In this document: positions 25,722-35,154 of the stretch, in pieces
Numbering within the stretch: position 1 is the stretch's first letter
Layout of the letters: each line of letters starts with the position of its first letter
Origin: UBA6770 sp965660875
Lineage (GTDB): Bacteria > Bacteroidota > Bacteroidia > Flavobacteriales_G > Salibacteraceae
DNA length: 64,000 nucleotides
Direction: 5' to 3'
NCBI GenBank assembly: GCA_965660875.1
Contig: CBFIBQ010000017.1
Location: forward strand, 1 to 64,000
Notes under the pieces: model-generated
Database searches by the model: none
Told to the model about the DNA's origin: nothing
Seen by the model: the letters and a program-made list of their open reading frames with translations, nothing else
Translations under genes and position numbers: made by a program

Positions 25722-28700
25722 ATGAAAACTAGAATATTAACTTTAAGTCTCGTTTTTCTTGCATCGTTATCTTTTGCCCAAAGCCCTACTGCTCCAGCAT
25801 TGGATTTCAATATGTTCATTGAAAACAATGGCTATTTAGTGACCAATGAAACTGAAGGACCAGTAGCAATAGGTTGTGATCTTTGGATTAAAGGAAACTA
25901 CCAAGTAAGCACAAATCAAAAAGGAACGTTTAAAGTGGGTGGATTACCCACGACTTTGGTTGTTGGTAACAAAGTTAAATTTAAAGCAGGAAACTCGCTT
26001 CAAGTAAATAGCAATGGATATGTAAAAATTGGTGATTGTACAGGAGCTAATGTATGGTATAAGGATCAAAACAATGCTTTCTCTCCAATACGAGTAACTA
26101 AGAATAACTATTACAACTCTACTCCATACTTGCACTTGCAAGCTAATTCTCAAAATTTGGGGGTAAGTGCAACAAATAACCCAATTTGTCAGTCAAATGT
26201 TATTGATTTTGGTGACGCATTCTCAAAACTAAAGACCAATTCAAGCAATTTGAGTTTATGTTCTCATAATGCGCAGTTAACCAATGCCAACGGACAAGCA
26301 GTAACCGTGAGCAACTTACCTAGTCAGGTTAAAATTAACCTATCGAGTGGAAAGAATGTTTTAAACCTTACTGGTAGTCAATTAAATAGTGTTCAAATAT
26401 TTACATACAATCAAAAGCCAAGTGCAAGTCAATACTTGATTATTAATGTTGATGCTCAGGGAACTTTCAATTGGAATGTTTGGAACCAAGCTGGAGTTGG
26501 TCAACAAGATTGTCCATATATTCTATACAATTTCTACAATACAACGAAATTGGTTATTAAAGGAAATTCAACTATTGAAGGAACAGTGCTAGCACCAAAA
26601 GCTTACATAGAAAAAATTGTAAACCAAAGTAATATTGAAGGACAAGTAATTGGTACTTTCTTTTACCATAAAGGAGGGGAATTACATTACGCACCATTTG
26701 CTCCAAATGAACAAGGTTGTGCTCCAAGCAATACTCCTACAGCTAGCAGCTTTAATTTTAGCGATTCTGCAATGTGCTTAATTGGCAATTATTTTTCATT
26801 TTTCAATAACTCAACTGGAGATGGCCCATTAAGCTACAAATGGACCTTCGGAGATGGTGATACAAGCACATCTACAAACACTGCTCACACTTATTCTACT
26901 CCTGGTACTTATCAAGTTACTTTAATCACAACTTCTAATAACGGCAGCGATACTTCAACCAAATCGGTTACAGTACATCCAATGCCTCTCGCAAACTTTA
27001 GCGTAAACGATACCGTTCAAGACAGTACCAACAATCAATTTATTTTTACTGCACTTCAAACAACTGGAATACAAAATTACAAATGGAATTTTGGAGATAG
27101 TTCTCTAAGTAACGGTACTTCTAGCGTTTCAAATCATATTTATGCTGGACCAGGTGCTTATACTGTTAACTTGGATGTAACCGATGTCAACGGTTGTGAA
27201 AACAATGCCTGCCTATTAGTTACTGTTGAACAAGATTCTTGTGGTTCAGGAAATGATGGGGGATTAGAAAGTCACAGTTTAGAGGGAATTGTTTCCGCAA
27301 TGAATTATAAGAATGCGAAAAACAGCAAACAAAAGTTTAATCCGCATACTGCACCTAAGTTTGAAAAATCAGGAATCAATTTTGGTTCAAGAGGAAATGG
27401 CAGTCCTACCCTTGAACAATTTTTTCCTGCAAGCTTAAAAATGGGTGGAAGTGCAATTAAGAGTTCTCCTGATCATTTATTAGGCATAACTAATGCAAAG
27501 GAAATCACTTCGGTTGATTATCTAGTTAATAATAAAACAAGAGCTTCTGTTTTAGCGAGTATTACGAATGAAAAACCATACAGTCATACAAAATACACTT
27601 GCGATAGATTTCAAAAATCAGAAATTGTTTTCTTAGATAAAGTAACTATAGAACAGGAAGACTTCATTCTTTTCGTTCTGAAAAGACATAACGGAGTTTA
27701 TGAATATGGAATTGAGTTTACTACAGGCTATGATGTTGGTGAAAATCAATTTGGATTACAGTCTAATTGGTTAATTGATGAATATGCTCCAAAAGATACG
27801 AACTACAATTTTCAAGTTTGGGCTACCAATGCTGAAATAACAAAGAATCTCGTAGGTGAAATAATTCGGAACCTATCAGTTAAAAAGCCCGTTGTCTCTA
27901 TTCAACCTTTTGAGCTTCCAGCAGTATATGTTACAAAAGGAGAACGCATAGGAAGTGAATTGGTTTTAAGTGTTTTAAACACTACTAAAGACCCTTTCCT
28001 TACGGTTAAATGGGTTGGTCGTCCTAATGAACAAACCGTTTTTGATACGCTTTACAAAACAGTATTAACTAAGGAATTTGAAACAGAAGAAGTTCGTTTT
28101 AATGTAAATGATGAATATGAATTTGACATCTACTTTTATCTAAACGATAAGTTGATGGATAAAATTTATATGGCTGATGCTAACTGGGGATTGGATTATG
28201 TTAGAACATATACTTCAGTTTCCAATTATGAAATCACCAACGATGCTTCTCGTAACTATGCTGATCAATACCCATTGTATAGAAATGTTTCTTTAGAAGC
28301 AAATACAGCGGATTACATAAGCTTATACAAAGACTTAACAGCGGGAACATTACCTACTGATTTGAGTAACTACAAAGGACTTAGTTTTTATGCTAAAGGA
28401 GAGGGTAAAATGCTAATCAGGCTATCTTCTGCTAACATTACTAATTGGAGAGCTCAATACAAAACATACATCGATCTCAACCCAGAAGGAGAATTACACC
28501 AAATTGCTTTCGCAGATTTTTATTCTGATAGTTCTTCTGCAAATATTTCTACAACCCAGTTGTCAAATATTTCTTTTACCTATGAATCTAAGAGCTTTGA
28601 TTATGAAGATATAGCTTATGATTTAAGTGAAGCTGCGTTTGTCAAAGAATTCGTGGAAATTGATAAAAATGTGTCCGTTGACGAATTGACAACACCGCAT

Positions 28701-28958
28701 AAAACACTAAGTATTTACCCTAACCCTAACAACGGAAGGTTCAGTTTGATTTTTAATTCAACTGTTGCTGGAGAGGCTTCAATTGTTGTGACTGATGTAC
28801 AGGGTAGAATTATTAATAAGACTCAAATATCAGACTCTGAAGAGGGAGAAAATCAAGTTCAGATTTTCCTTGGAGATGAACTTGAAGTTGGAACATATAT
28901 GGTTACCTTAGAATTTGAAAATGGTCAAAGACAATTCGCAAAAATGGTAAAGCATTAA
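25722..28958 (+). CDS. T9SS cargo with choice-of-anchor A domain and two PKD repeats
   Basis: The 1078-residue protein has a signal peptide (about 1-20, ending SFAQS). Residues about 25-315 form a choice-of-anchor A (collagen-binding-like) domain, with VTNETEGPVAIGCDLWIKG and the return motif IEGTVLAPKAYIEK. Two PKD repeats follow (YKWTFGDGDTS and YKWNFGDSS), then a long unclassified beta-rich region with a possible carbohydrate-binding module (about 810-940). The end (LSIYPNPNNGRFSLIF, LEVGTYMVTLEF) is a type A T9SS sorting domain. ATG 25722 directly precedes the signal peptide; an earlier in-frame TTG (25635) adds a non-signal extension. A strong terminator follows. It is probably an adhesin. 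Confidence 0.88.
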   Translation: MKTRILTLSLVFLASLSFAQSPTAPALDFNMFIENNGYLVTNETEGPVAIGCDLWIKGNYQVSTNQKGTFKVGGLPTTLVVGNKVKFKAGNSLQVNSNGYVKIGDCTGANVWYKDQNNAFSPIRVTKNNYYNSTPYLHLQANSQNLGVSATNNPICQSNVIDFGDAFSKLKTNSSNLSLCSHNAQLTNANGQAVTVSNLPSQVKINLSSGKNVLNLTGSQLNSVQIFTYNQKPSASQYLIINVDAQGTFNWNVWNQAGVGQQDCPYILYNFYNTTKLVIKGNSTIEGTVLAPKAYIEKIVNQSNIEGQVIGTFFYHKGGELHYAPFAPNEQGCAPSNTPTASSFNFSDSAMCLIGNYFSFFNNSTGDGPLSYKWTFGDGDTSTSTNTAHTYSTPGTYQVTLITTSNNGSDTSTKSVTVHPMPLANFSVNDTVQDSTNNQFIFTALQTTGIQNYKWNFGDSSLSNGTSSVSNHIYAGPGAYTVNLDVTDVNGCENNACLLVTVEQDSCGSGNDGGLESHSLEGIVSAMNYKNAKNSKQKFNPHTAPKFEKSGINFGSRGNGSPTLEQFFPASLKMGGSAIKSSPDHLLGITNAKEITSVDYLVNNKTRASVLASITNEKPYSHTKYTCDRFQKSEIVFLDKVTIEQEDFILFVLKRHNGVYEYGIEFTTGYDVGENQFGLQSNWLIDEYAPKDTNYNFQVWATNAEITKNLVGEIIRNLSVKKPVVSIQPFELPAVYVTKGERIGSELVLSVLNTTKDPFLTVKWVGRPNEQTVFDTLYKTVLTKEFETEEVRFNVNDEYEFDIYFYLNDKLMDKIYMADANWGLDYVRTYTSVSNYEITNDASRNYADQYPLYRNVSLEANTADYISLYKDLTAGTLPTDLSNYKGLSFYAKGEGKMLIRLSSANITNWRAQYKTYIDLNPEGELHQIAFADFYSDSSSANISTTQLSNISFTYESKSFDYEDIAYDLSEAAFVKEFVEIDKNVSVDELTTPHKTLSIYPNPNNGRFSLIFNSTVAGEASIVVTDVQGRIINKTQISDSEEGENQVQIFLGDELEVGTYMVTLEFENGQRQFAKMVKH

Positions 28959-29329
28959 ACTTTAGGTAATATTTAAACTGAAAAGAGCTGATATTTTATC
29001 AGCTCTTTTTTTGTTTAATATGCAATATAATAACTTCACGTAATAAACCATTATTATCAGATAAAACCAATGGAGCTATTAGGTAAATTCAATTACCTAC
29101 ACAATTAAAAGCATTATTTACAAAAGAGTAGTTTAAACGAATCATAAGGGGCAACTATAAATTTTTAGGAACAAATGGTTACTATAGAAAAAATTGATAG
29201 TCTACATATATGTGCGTCAACCTTCTAAATAAGTGTCGGTTCTTTAATGAACATATATACCAAATAACTGAATCATTTAAGTTGTGTAGATAGTATTCTA
29301 CTCTAAAAACACTACATACTTTTAATACA
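28959..29329. other. Gene-free interval of about 370 bases
   Basis: The first 55 bases hold the terminator of the cargo gene. The remainder is AT-rich with stops in all frames, and no promoter, RNA or repeat could be identified. Confidence 0.45.
28985..29012 (+). terminator. Intrinsic terminator of the T9SS cargo gene
   Basis: A perfect 9-base-pair stem, GAGCTGATA (28985-28993) with TATCAGCTC (28997-29005), has a 3-base loop and is followed by seven T residues. Confidence 0.88.
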
Positions 29330-30322
29330 CTAATCAATTAAAACCATTCTCTCAAAATGAGCATTATCTTCTCCTATTATACCTATTGCATACCACCCAG
29401 CAGAATAATTGGATAAGTCAATTTGAAACACTTCACCACCTAAAATCTGCTCAAACTGCTTTTCGTGAACTAAGGTGCCATCAGCCCTCAACACCTTAAC
29501 CATTGTTCTCTCTTTGTATTTGTCTTGAAAAGCTACACTGACAATCGATCCATTTTGATTAAATCTATAGTCGTGGCCTTGTAATTCAATTAATTCCGAT
29601 TGAACTATATGGCTAACATCTTCACTACCATTAAAATCGATTTGTCTTAACCGGTAATAGGCTATTTCTCGCACATCAACTTGTTTGTCTGTATAACTGT
29701 AAAAATGAACTTCGTTTGTTGTACCATTTCCTGTAATTTGACCAATCGCCTCCCAGTCTGAATTCTGCATTCGTTCAATTATAAAATAATCATTGTTTAT
29801 TTCAGAGACCGTTTCCCATTCAAGGTCAACCCTATCGGCAAAAGTTTTTGCTAAAAAACTAACCAAGTCAACAGGTAAAATAGTTGCAACACAATCAAAT
29901 GTTTGATAGCTTATGCTTGGACCTGATATACTGATACTAGTAACACTGCATTCTAGGTCTGCCAAAGTTAACTTAGAGCAGTCATTATTCCACTGATTAC
30001 CTCCAGTAGTTGTGCTCGCAGTGCCTCCACTATTATTCATATTAAAGAATAAGGATTGTGATCCACATTTAACATTACCTTGGAGAGTGTTTAAATTCGC
30101 TGGAATATTTGAACCTGTAAAGCTCACATCATAAGTAAGTGCCACATCATAATTATAACCTGGACCAGGGCATTGGTCATTCCCTCTTACTATCGAATCT
30201 AATTGGATTTCAATATTTACAGTGTATCCATTCGTGGAATTAACTGAACATTGCGCCTGAGTGGTGCTCCAAGTGAAAAGTAGCCAAACAGAAATAATAA
30301 TTTTAGAAAAAAAAGTATTCAT
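29330..30322 (-). CDS. Secreted protein with shared C-terminal T9SS-type module
   Basis: The 330-residue product has a signal peptide (about 1-23, ending TTQAQ). The N-terminal part (about 24-150) is a Cys-containing beta domain without a known family (IEIQLDSIVRGNDQCPG, LADLECSVTSISISG). From LPVDLVSFLAKT it matches the gene at 23847 nearly segment by segment: NNDYFIIERMQNSDWEAIGQ, YYRLRQIDFNGSEDVSH, GWYAIGIIGEDNAHFERMVL. The two proteins thus share an exported C-terminus with different N-terminal cargo. Function unknown; surface location is inferred from signal peptide and module. Confidence 0.78.
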   Translation of the reverse strand: MNTFFSKIIISVWLLFTWSTTQAQCSVNSTNGYTVNIEIQLDSIVRGNDQCPGPGYNYDVALTYDVSFTGSNIPANLNTLQGNVKCGSQSLFFNMNNSGGTASTTTGGNQWNNDCSKLTLADLECSVTSISISGPSISYQTFDCVATILPVDLVSFLAKTFADRVDLEWETVSEINNDYFIIERMQNSDWEAIGQITGNGTTNEVHFYSYTDKQVDVREIAYYRLRQIDFNGSEDVSHIVQSELIELQGHDYRFNQNGSIVSVAFQDKYKERTMVKVLRADGTLVHEKQFEQILGGEVFQIDLSNYSAGWYAIGIIGEDNAHFERMVLID

Positions 30323-30340
30323 AGTTTAATCTAGGTTTTA

Positions 30341-30348
30341 CAAAGGTA
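30341..30348 (-). promoter_or_regulatory. -7 box of the 30322 gene
   Basis: The minus strand reads TACCTTTG, an exact TAnnTTTG match, 18 bases before ATG 30322. No TTG at the proper distance was found. Confidence 0.45.
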
Positions 30349-30413
30349 TAATTGTCTTCGTTTAACTAATACCCCAAGTTTAAGAATACGTCAGTTTGTC
30401 ATACTTAGTTGCG

Positions 30414-30429
30414 TGGCATAACGATTGAA
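30414..30429 (+). promoter_or_regulatory. Sigma-54-like element upstream of htpG
   Basis: TGGCATAACGATTGAA follows the -24/-12 pattern TGGCAC-N5-TTGCA: GG and the downstream G are 10 bases apart, but the final C of the -12 GC is A. It is the only recognisable promoter-like word in the 158 bases between the divergent genes on the htpG side. A chance match is possible. Confidence 0.3.
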
Positions 30430-30480
30430 CAAGCAATTCAACGACAAAAAATAATTGAATAAACCTAAATAACTGAAAAA

Positions 30481-32376
30481 ATGGCAACAGGAAAAATAAA
30501 CGTTCAAGCGGATAACATTTTCCCGATTATCAAAAAATTCTTATACTCTGATCACGAAATTTTTCTTCGTGAACTAGTATCTAATGCAGTTGATGCAACT
30601 CAAAAATTAAAAACGCTTCAAAAAATTGGCGAATTCAAAGAGGAATTGGGCGATACGCAAATTGAAGTTTCCTTTGACGAAAAAGCTAAGACCATAACCA
30701 TAGAAGATAAAGGTCTTGGAATGACTGAAGAAGAAGTCAAAAAATACTTAAATCAGGTGGCTTTTTCTGGCGCTGAAGAATTCGTAAAAAAATACGAAGG
30801 CGAAGCAGAGCAAATTATTGGTCATTTTGGATTGGGCTTTTACTCTGCTTTTATGGTATCTGACAAGGTAACGGTAGAAACTAAATCATTTAAAGACGAG
30901 CCTGCTGTGCTATGGGAATGCGAAGGCGACCCAGAATTCAAAATCAAGAAATCTAAAAAAGAATCTAGAGGTACTAAAATCACCTTGCACATTGCAGAAG
31001 ATTCTAAAGAATTTTTGGAAGAGCAACGCATTGCTGGAATTTTAGATAAGTATTGCAAGTTCTTGCCAGTTGCAATCAAATTCGGGACTAAAACCGAAAA
31101 AATTGACGACCCTTCTGGAGCAAAGGACGAAAACGATAAGGTTAAGCAAATTGACAATGTTGTTGATAATGTAGTGAACAACCCCAACCCAGCTTGGAAC
31201 AAAAAACCTGCGGACCTAAAAAAGGATGATTACAATAATTTCTATCGTGAGTTGTATCCAATGACCTTTGAAGAGCCATTGTTCAACATTCACCTAAATG
31301 TAGATTTCCCGTTCAACCTTACCGGAATTCTGTACTTCCCAAAACTGGCCAATGCAAACAATTTGCAGTTGCAGAAAAATAAAATTCAACTGTACTCTAA
31401 TCAAGTTTTCATTACCGATTCTGTTGAAGGAATCGTACCTGAATTCTTGACGTTATTGCATGGAGTAATTGATTCTCCGGATATTCCTCTGAACGTGTCT
31501 CGTTCTTATTTGCAGTCAGACGGAAACGTTAAAAAAATAAGCGGTCACATTACCAAAAAGGTTGCAGACAAGTTGTCTTCAATGTTCAAAAAAGACCGAG
31601 CGGATTTTGAAGCAAAATGGGATGACGTTAAAATTTTCATGGAATACGGAATGCTCACCGAAGAGAAATTCTACAGTAAAGCAGAGAAAATATTCCTTTT
31701 AAAGAATGTAGACGGTTCGTACAAAACAATCGAAGAGTTTAAAGAAGAAATCAAGGAAAACCAGACGAATAAGGACGGTAAGGTTGTGATTCTTTATGCT
31801 TCTGATAAAGATGAGCAACACGCATACATTGATGCGGCTGAAAACAAGGGCTACAAAGTCATTGAAATGGCCAGTCCACTTTCTGCGCACATTGTGCAAC
31901 AATTGGAAACTAAGTTGGAGAACGTAACCTTTGCTCGAGTTGATTCAGATACCATTGACAAATTGGTTGCTAAAGACGAAGTTGCGAAACACAACTTAAC
32001 TGAAGATCAAGAAAAAGACTTGAAAGAAGTTATCGAAGGTGTGGTTGATAAAGGTTCTTACACGGTAGTTTTAGAAAACTTGAGTGAAAACGACAGCCCA
32101 ATGATGATTACACAGTCAGAATTTATGCGCAGAATGAAAGAACAAAGCGCTGTTGGTGGCGGTGGAATGATGGGAATGGGCAACATGCCGGATATGTACA
32201 ATTTGGTAGTAAACGCTAATCACCCATTGACTAGTAAAATTCTATTGGAGCAGGACGCGGATAAAAAATCAAAACTTGCAAAACAAGCAGCGGACCTAGC
32301 CAAACTTGCACAAGGCCTTCTATCAGGCAAAGACTTAACTAGCTTTGTAAAAAGAAGTGTTGAATTAATTGATTAA
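30481..32376 (+). CDS. htpG: Molecular chaperone HtpG (bacterial Hsp90)
   Basis: The 631-residue ATP-dependent chaperone helps remodel client proteins in the cytoplasm. The N-terminal GHKL ATPase shows FLRELVSNAVDATQKL with the Asn-binding helix, the lid motif EDKGLGMTEEEV and GHFGLGFYSAFMVSD. The middle domain includes the catalytic-loop region NVSRSYLQ. A Gly/Met-rich stretch (GGGGMMGMGNMPDMY) appears at about 559-574 in the C-terminal domain, as in other Bacteroidota Hsp90. A hairpin terminator follows. The gene stands alone with its own promoter region. Confidence 0.97.
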   Translation: MATGKINVQADNIFPIIKKFLYSDHEIFLRELVSNAVDATQKLKTLQKIGEFKEELGDTQIEVSFDEKAKTITIEDKGLGMTEEEVKKYLNQVAFSGAEEFVKKYEGEAEQIIGHFGLGFYSAFMVSDKVTVETKSFKDEPAVLWECEGDPEFKIKKSKKESRGTKITLHIAEDSKEFLEEQRIAGILDKYCKFLPVAIKFGTKTEKIDDPSGAKDENDKVKQIDNVVDNVVNNPNPAWNKKPADLKKDDYNNFYRELYPMTFEEPLFNIHLNVDFPFNLTGILYFPKLANANNLQLQKNKIQLYSNQVFITDSVEGIVPEFLTLLHGVIDSPDIPLNVSRSYLQSDGNVKKISGHITKKVADKLSSMFKKDRADFEAKWDDVKIFMEYGMLTEEKFYSKAEKIFLLKNVDGSYKTIEEFKEEIKENQTNKDGKVVILYASDKDEQHAYIDAAENKGYKVIEMASPLSAHIVQQLETKLENVTFARVDSDTIDKLVAKDEVAKHNLTEDQEKDLKEVIEGVVDKGSYTVVLENLSENDSPMMITQSEFMRRMKEQSAVGGGGMMGMGNMPDMYNLVVNANHPLTSKILLEQDADKKSKLAKQAADLAKLAQGLLSGKDLTSFVKRSVELID

Positions 32377-32383
32377 TAAAAAG

Positions 32384-32420
32384 ACACTACCAGTTGATTT
32401 CAGCTGGTAGTGTTTCATTT
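32384..32420 (+). terminator. Intrinsic terminator after htpG
   Basis: ACACTACCAG (32384-32393) pairs with CTGGTAGTGT (32404-32413) over a 10-base loop, followed by TTCATTT. The stem is 10 base pairs without mismatches. The T-tract is short, so some read-through into lemA is likely. Confidence 0.7.
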
Positions 32421-32426
32421 CATACT

Positions 32427-33008
32427 ATGAAAAAACTACAAAGTATAATTGTTATCTCCGTCCTGGCGATGCTACTGAGCTCTTGTGGATACAACAGCAT
32501 GGTAGAAAAAGATGAGTCTATTGCTAAACAATGGGCGCAAGTAGAAAATCAGTATCAAAGAAGAGCTGATTTAATACCGAATCTTGTAAATACCGTAAAG
32601 GGTTATGCCGATTTTGAAAAAGAAACCCTTACAAAAGTGGTTGAAGCCAGAGCAAAAGCGACAAGCGTTCAAGTGGATGCAAACAATTTGAGTCCAGAAG
32701 CCATAAAAAAGTATCAAGCGGCTCAAGGAGAATTGTCTGGAGCATTATCAAGGTTATTAGTCTCTGTTGAACGCTACCCTGACCTAAAGGCAAACCAAAA
32801 TTTCTTGGAGTTGCAGGCCCAATTGGAAGGAACAGAAAACAGAATTTCAACGGAAAGAAAACGATTTAATGATGCGGTAGGTGATTACAATTCGTATATA
32901 CGAAAATTCCCTAGAAACCTTTACGCAGGTGCCTTTGATTTTGAAAAGAAAGGGTATTTCGAGGCGGATAAAGGCAGCGAAAAAGCGCCGAACGTAAACT
33001 TTAACTAA
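32427..33008 (+). CDS. lemA: LemA family lipoprotein
   Basis: The 193-residue protein has a lipobox (MLLSSC, Cys near residue 20), so it is anchored as a lipoprotein. The rest is the helical LemA domain, with the family motifs VENQYQRRADLIPNLVNTVK, EARAKAT and FNDAVGDYNSYIRKFP. LemA proteins are envelope-associated and commonly lie upstream of TPM-domain genes, as here. The role is not established; it may help maintain the envelope. ATG 32427 was chosen, since the in-frame ORF upstream lies inside the htpG terminator. Confidence 0.88.
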   Translation: MKKLQSIIVISVLAMLLSSCGYNSMVEKDESIAKQWAQVENQYQRRADLIPNLVNTVKGYADFEKETLTKVVEARAKATSVQVDANNLSPEAIKKYQAAQGELSGALSRLLVSVERYPDLKANQNFLELQAQLEGTENRISTERKRFNDAVGDYNSYIRKFPRNLYAGAFDFEKKGYFEADKGSEKAPNVNFN

Positions 33009-33011
33009 ACT

Positions 33012-33452
33012 ATGAGCGCAGAAAACTTTTTTAATTCCGATCAACGCAAGAGAATTGTTTCAGCTATCGAAAAGGCAGAACTCAATACTTCTGGGGAAAT
33101 TCGAGTCCACATTGAAAACCACTGTAAGGGTGAAGTTTTGGACAGAACTGCAAAAGTATTCTCTGTGCTAAAAATGCATGAAACACATTTAAGAAATGGT
33201 GTTTTGATTTACTTAGCCGTTAAAGACAAAAGGTTTGCTATTATTGGTGATGTGGGCATTAACAGTAAAGTTAGCTCCACCTTTTGGGACAGAACCAAAT
33301 CTATTATGCTAGAAGAATTTAAAAAAGGCAAGTTTTGTGAAGGCTTGGAAAAAGGAATTGAATCGGCTGGAGATCAGCTCAACGAATTCTTCCCATACCA
33401 AACAGATGACATCAACGAATTAAGCAACGAAATTTCATTTGGAAAAGACTAG
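33012..33452 (+). CDS. TPM-domain protein (short)
   Basis: The 146-residue protein is a TPM domain without signal peptide, with the pattern SAIEKAELNTSGEIRVHIE, GVLIYLAVKDKRFAIIGD and FCEGLEKGIESAGDQL. TPM domains occur in proteins linked to membrane or photosystem repair in plants, and in bacterial families of unknown function. It starts 3 bases after lemA stops and 2 bases before the next TPM gene, so the three are one operon. Confidence 0.85.
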   Translation: MSAENFFNSDQRKRIVSAIEKAELNTSGEIRVHIENHCKGEVLDRTAKVFSVLKMHETHLRNGVLIYLAVKDKRFAIIGDVGINSKVSSTFWDRTKSIMLEEFKKGKFCEGLEKGIESAGDQLNEFFPYQTDDINELSNEISFGKD

Positions 33453-33454
33453 AT

Positions 33455-34258
33455 ATGAAAAGACTATTTACGTTGCTCATATTTTTTCCTTTACTAACCC
33501 TTGCAGTAGGTAGCCAAACTTTTGACAAAGATGGAATACCAGTAAAACCAAGACCTGAACGCCTAGTAAACATTATTGGTGAGGAGCAGCAGCTTTTTAC
33601 AACAAGCCAAATCACTCAACTTGAATCCAACTTATCCGATTTTTCTAAAAGCACTGGAGTACAGATTGTTTTAGTTGTAACGCCAAACCTACACGGCTAT
33701 GAAATTAATCAAGTAGCTACCGAAATAGGCCACAAATGGGGTGTTGGACAAAAAGGAAAAGATAACGGTATTGTTGTATTACTAAAACCAAAAACAACCA
33801 GCTCGAAAGGTCAAGTATTTATTGCAACCGGCTATGGGTTAGAAGGTGTAATACCAGATGCAATCGGAAAGCGGATAGTTGAAGTTGAAATGATTCCAGA
33901 GTTTCGAAAAGGAGATTATTATACGGGTGTACTTCGAGGTCTTGAAACTTTAAAAAGCCTAGCATTGAAAGAGTTTAGTGCCAAAGAATATTTGAATAAA
34001 ACAGACGATAGCTCTGGAATTATTTCCCTGTTCCCTTTGATCCTAATTTTCGTGCTTGTTTATGCAATAATTAATCGAAGACGCAAAAGACACATTGGAA
34101 GCAGCTCCATTCCTTTTTGGACTGCCATGTGGCTTGGAGGCTCTATTAGTCGAGGAAGTGCAGGTGGAGGTTGGAGCGATTTTTCTAGCGGTTCAGGTGG
34201 CTTTGGCGGCTTTGGTGGCGGTGGCTTTGGCGGGGGCGGCGCTGGAGGCTCATGGTAA
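33455..34258 (+). CDS. TPM-domain membrane protein with Gly-rich tail
   Basis: The 267-residue protein begins with a signal peptide (about 1-19). Its TPM domain (about 35-175) includes TGVQIVLVVTPNLHGYEIN and DNGIVVLLKPK. One membrane helix follows (about 188-206, GIISLFPLILIFVLVYAII), then a basic stretch and a Gly-rich tail (GGFGGFGGGGFGGGGAGGSW). This layout (signal, TPM, TM, Gly tail) is typical for the YgcG-type family. It sits between a short TPM gene and the TerB-J gene. The TPM domain would face the periplasm. Confidence 0.85.
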   Translation: MKRLFTLLIFFPLLTLAVGSQTFDKDGIPVKPRPERLVNIIGEEQQLFTTSQITQLESNLSDFSKSTGVQIVLVVTPNLHGYEINQVATEIGHKWGVGQKGKDNGIVVLLKPKTTSSKGQVFIATGYGLEGVIPDAIGKRIVEVEMIPEFRKGDYYTGVLRGLETLKSLALKEFSAKEYLNKTDDSSGIISLFPLILIFVLVYAIINRRRKRHIGSSSIPFWTAMWLGGSISRGSAGGGWSDFSSGSGGFGGFGGGGFGGGGAGGSW

Positions 34259-34272
34259 TCTAAATTATTTTT

Positions 34273-35004
34273 ATGGGAAGTTATAGTAAGTGGATTGCCG
34301 GCGGATTAGGCTGGGCATTTGGGGGTCCAATAGGAGGTATTATTGGCTTTGCCGTAGGTAGTATGCTTGACGGTGCAGCAGAAACGAACAGATTGGGGCC
34401 AAAAGGCGGACAATCGGCCACCAGCCCTGGAGACTTTAATATGAGTCTGTTGGTGCTAAGTGCTGCAGTAATGAAGGCCAACGGTAAAGTCAAAAAAAGC
34501 GAACTGGAATACGTAAAAAAATTCTTGGTGGGCCAATTTGGTGAACGAAACGCACGTGACTTACTGCTGGCATTAAGAGACATTCTGGATCGGCCCATAC
34601 CACTAAGCGATGTTACTGCCCAAATTTCAATGAATATGGCAGCGCCCATGCGTGTGCAGTTGATGCAATATTTATTTGGAATTGCCCGTGCTGACGGTAC
34701 TGTGGATACTAATGAATTGGAACTTCTGAAGCGAATTAGTAATGGAATGAACCTTTCCTCTGCCGATTTTAATTCACTAAAATCCATGTTTTATGTCGAT
34801 ACTGCTTCGCACTACGACGTATTGAACATAAAAAAAACAGCAACAGATACCGAAGTAAAAAAAGCTTACCGCAAGTTAGCAGTTGAATACCACCCTGACA
34901 AAGTTTCTAACTTAGGAGAAGACTATCAGAAAGCTGCAAAAGAAAAATTCCAAAAGGTTCAAACCGCTTACGAAGAGATAAAAAAAGAACGCGGAATGAA
35001 GTAA
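34273..35004 (+). CDS. TerB-like and J-domain cochaperone (DjlA-like)
   Basis: The 243-residue protein begins with a Gly-rich hydrophobic segment (WIAGGLGWAFGGPIGGIIGF, 7-26) that resembles the DjlA transmembrane dimerisation helix. Residues about 55-165 form a TerB-like helical domain. The C-terminus is a J domain with VLNIKKTATDTEVKKAYRKL and the obligatory HPD in YHPDKV, so it should stimulate a DnaK ATPase near the inner membrane. It starts 14 bases after the TPM gene. DjlA-type proteins act in envelope stress, which would fit the lemA-TPM neighbourhood. Confidence 0.85.
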   Translation: MGSYSKWIAGGLGWAFGGPIGGIIGFAVGSMLDGAAETNRLGPKGGQSATSPGDFNMSLLVLSAAVMKANGKVKKSELEYVKKFLVGQFGERNARDLLLALRDILDRPIPLSDVTAQISMNMAAPMRVQLMQYLFGIARADGTVDTNELELLKRISNGMNLSSADFNSLKSMFYVDTASHYDVLNIKKTATDTEVKKAYRKLAVEYHPDKVSNLGEDYQKAAKEKFQKVQTAYEEIKKERGMK

Positions 35005-35154
35005 TCTAAAATGACACCATTTCTTGTTGAGAAAACCCCTGTGCTAAAACATTAAGTTGGCAATTAAGTAATATTTACTCTACCGAACCTTCAACCAAGA
35101 GACGTATTTTTATAAATTCGCAATCCGTATTAAAATTAAAGAAAAACACGATAT

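Noticed and set aside
34281..34787. 168-codon open frame opposite the TerB-J gene
   Set aside because: Antisense to a well-supported gene with clear domain motifs; no start signal or protein pattern.
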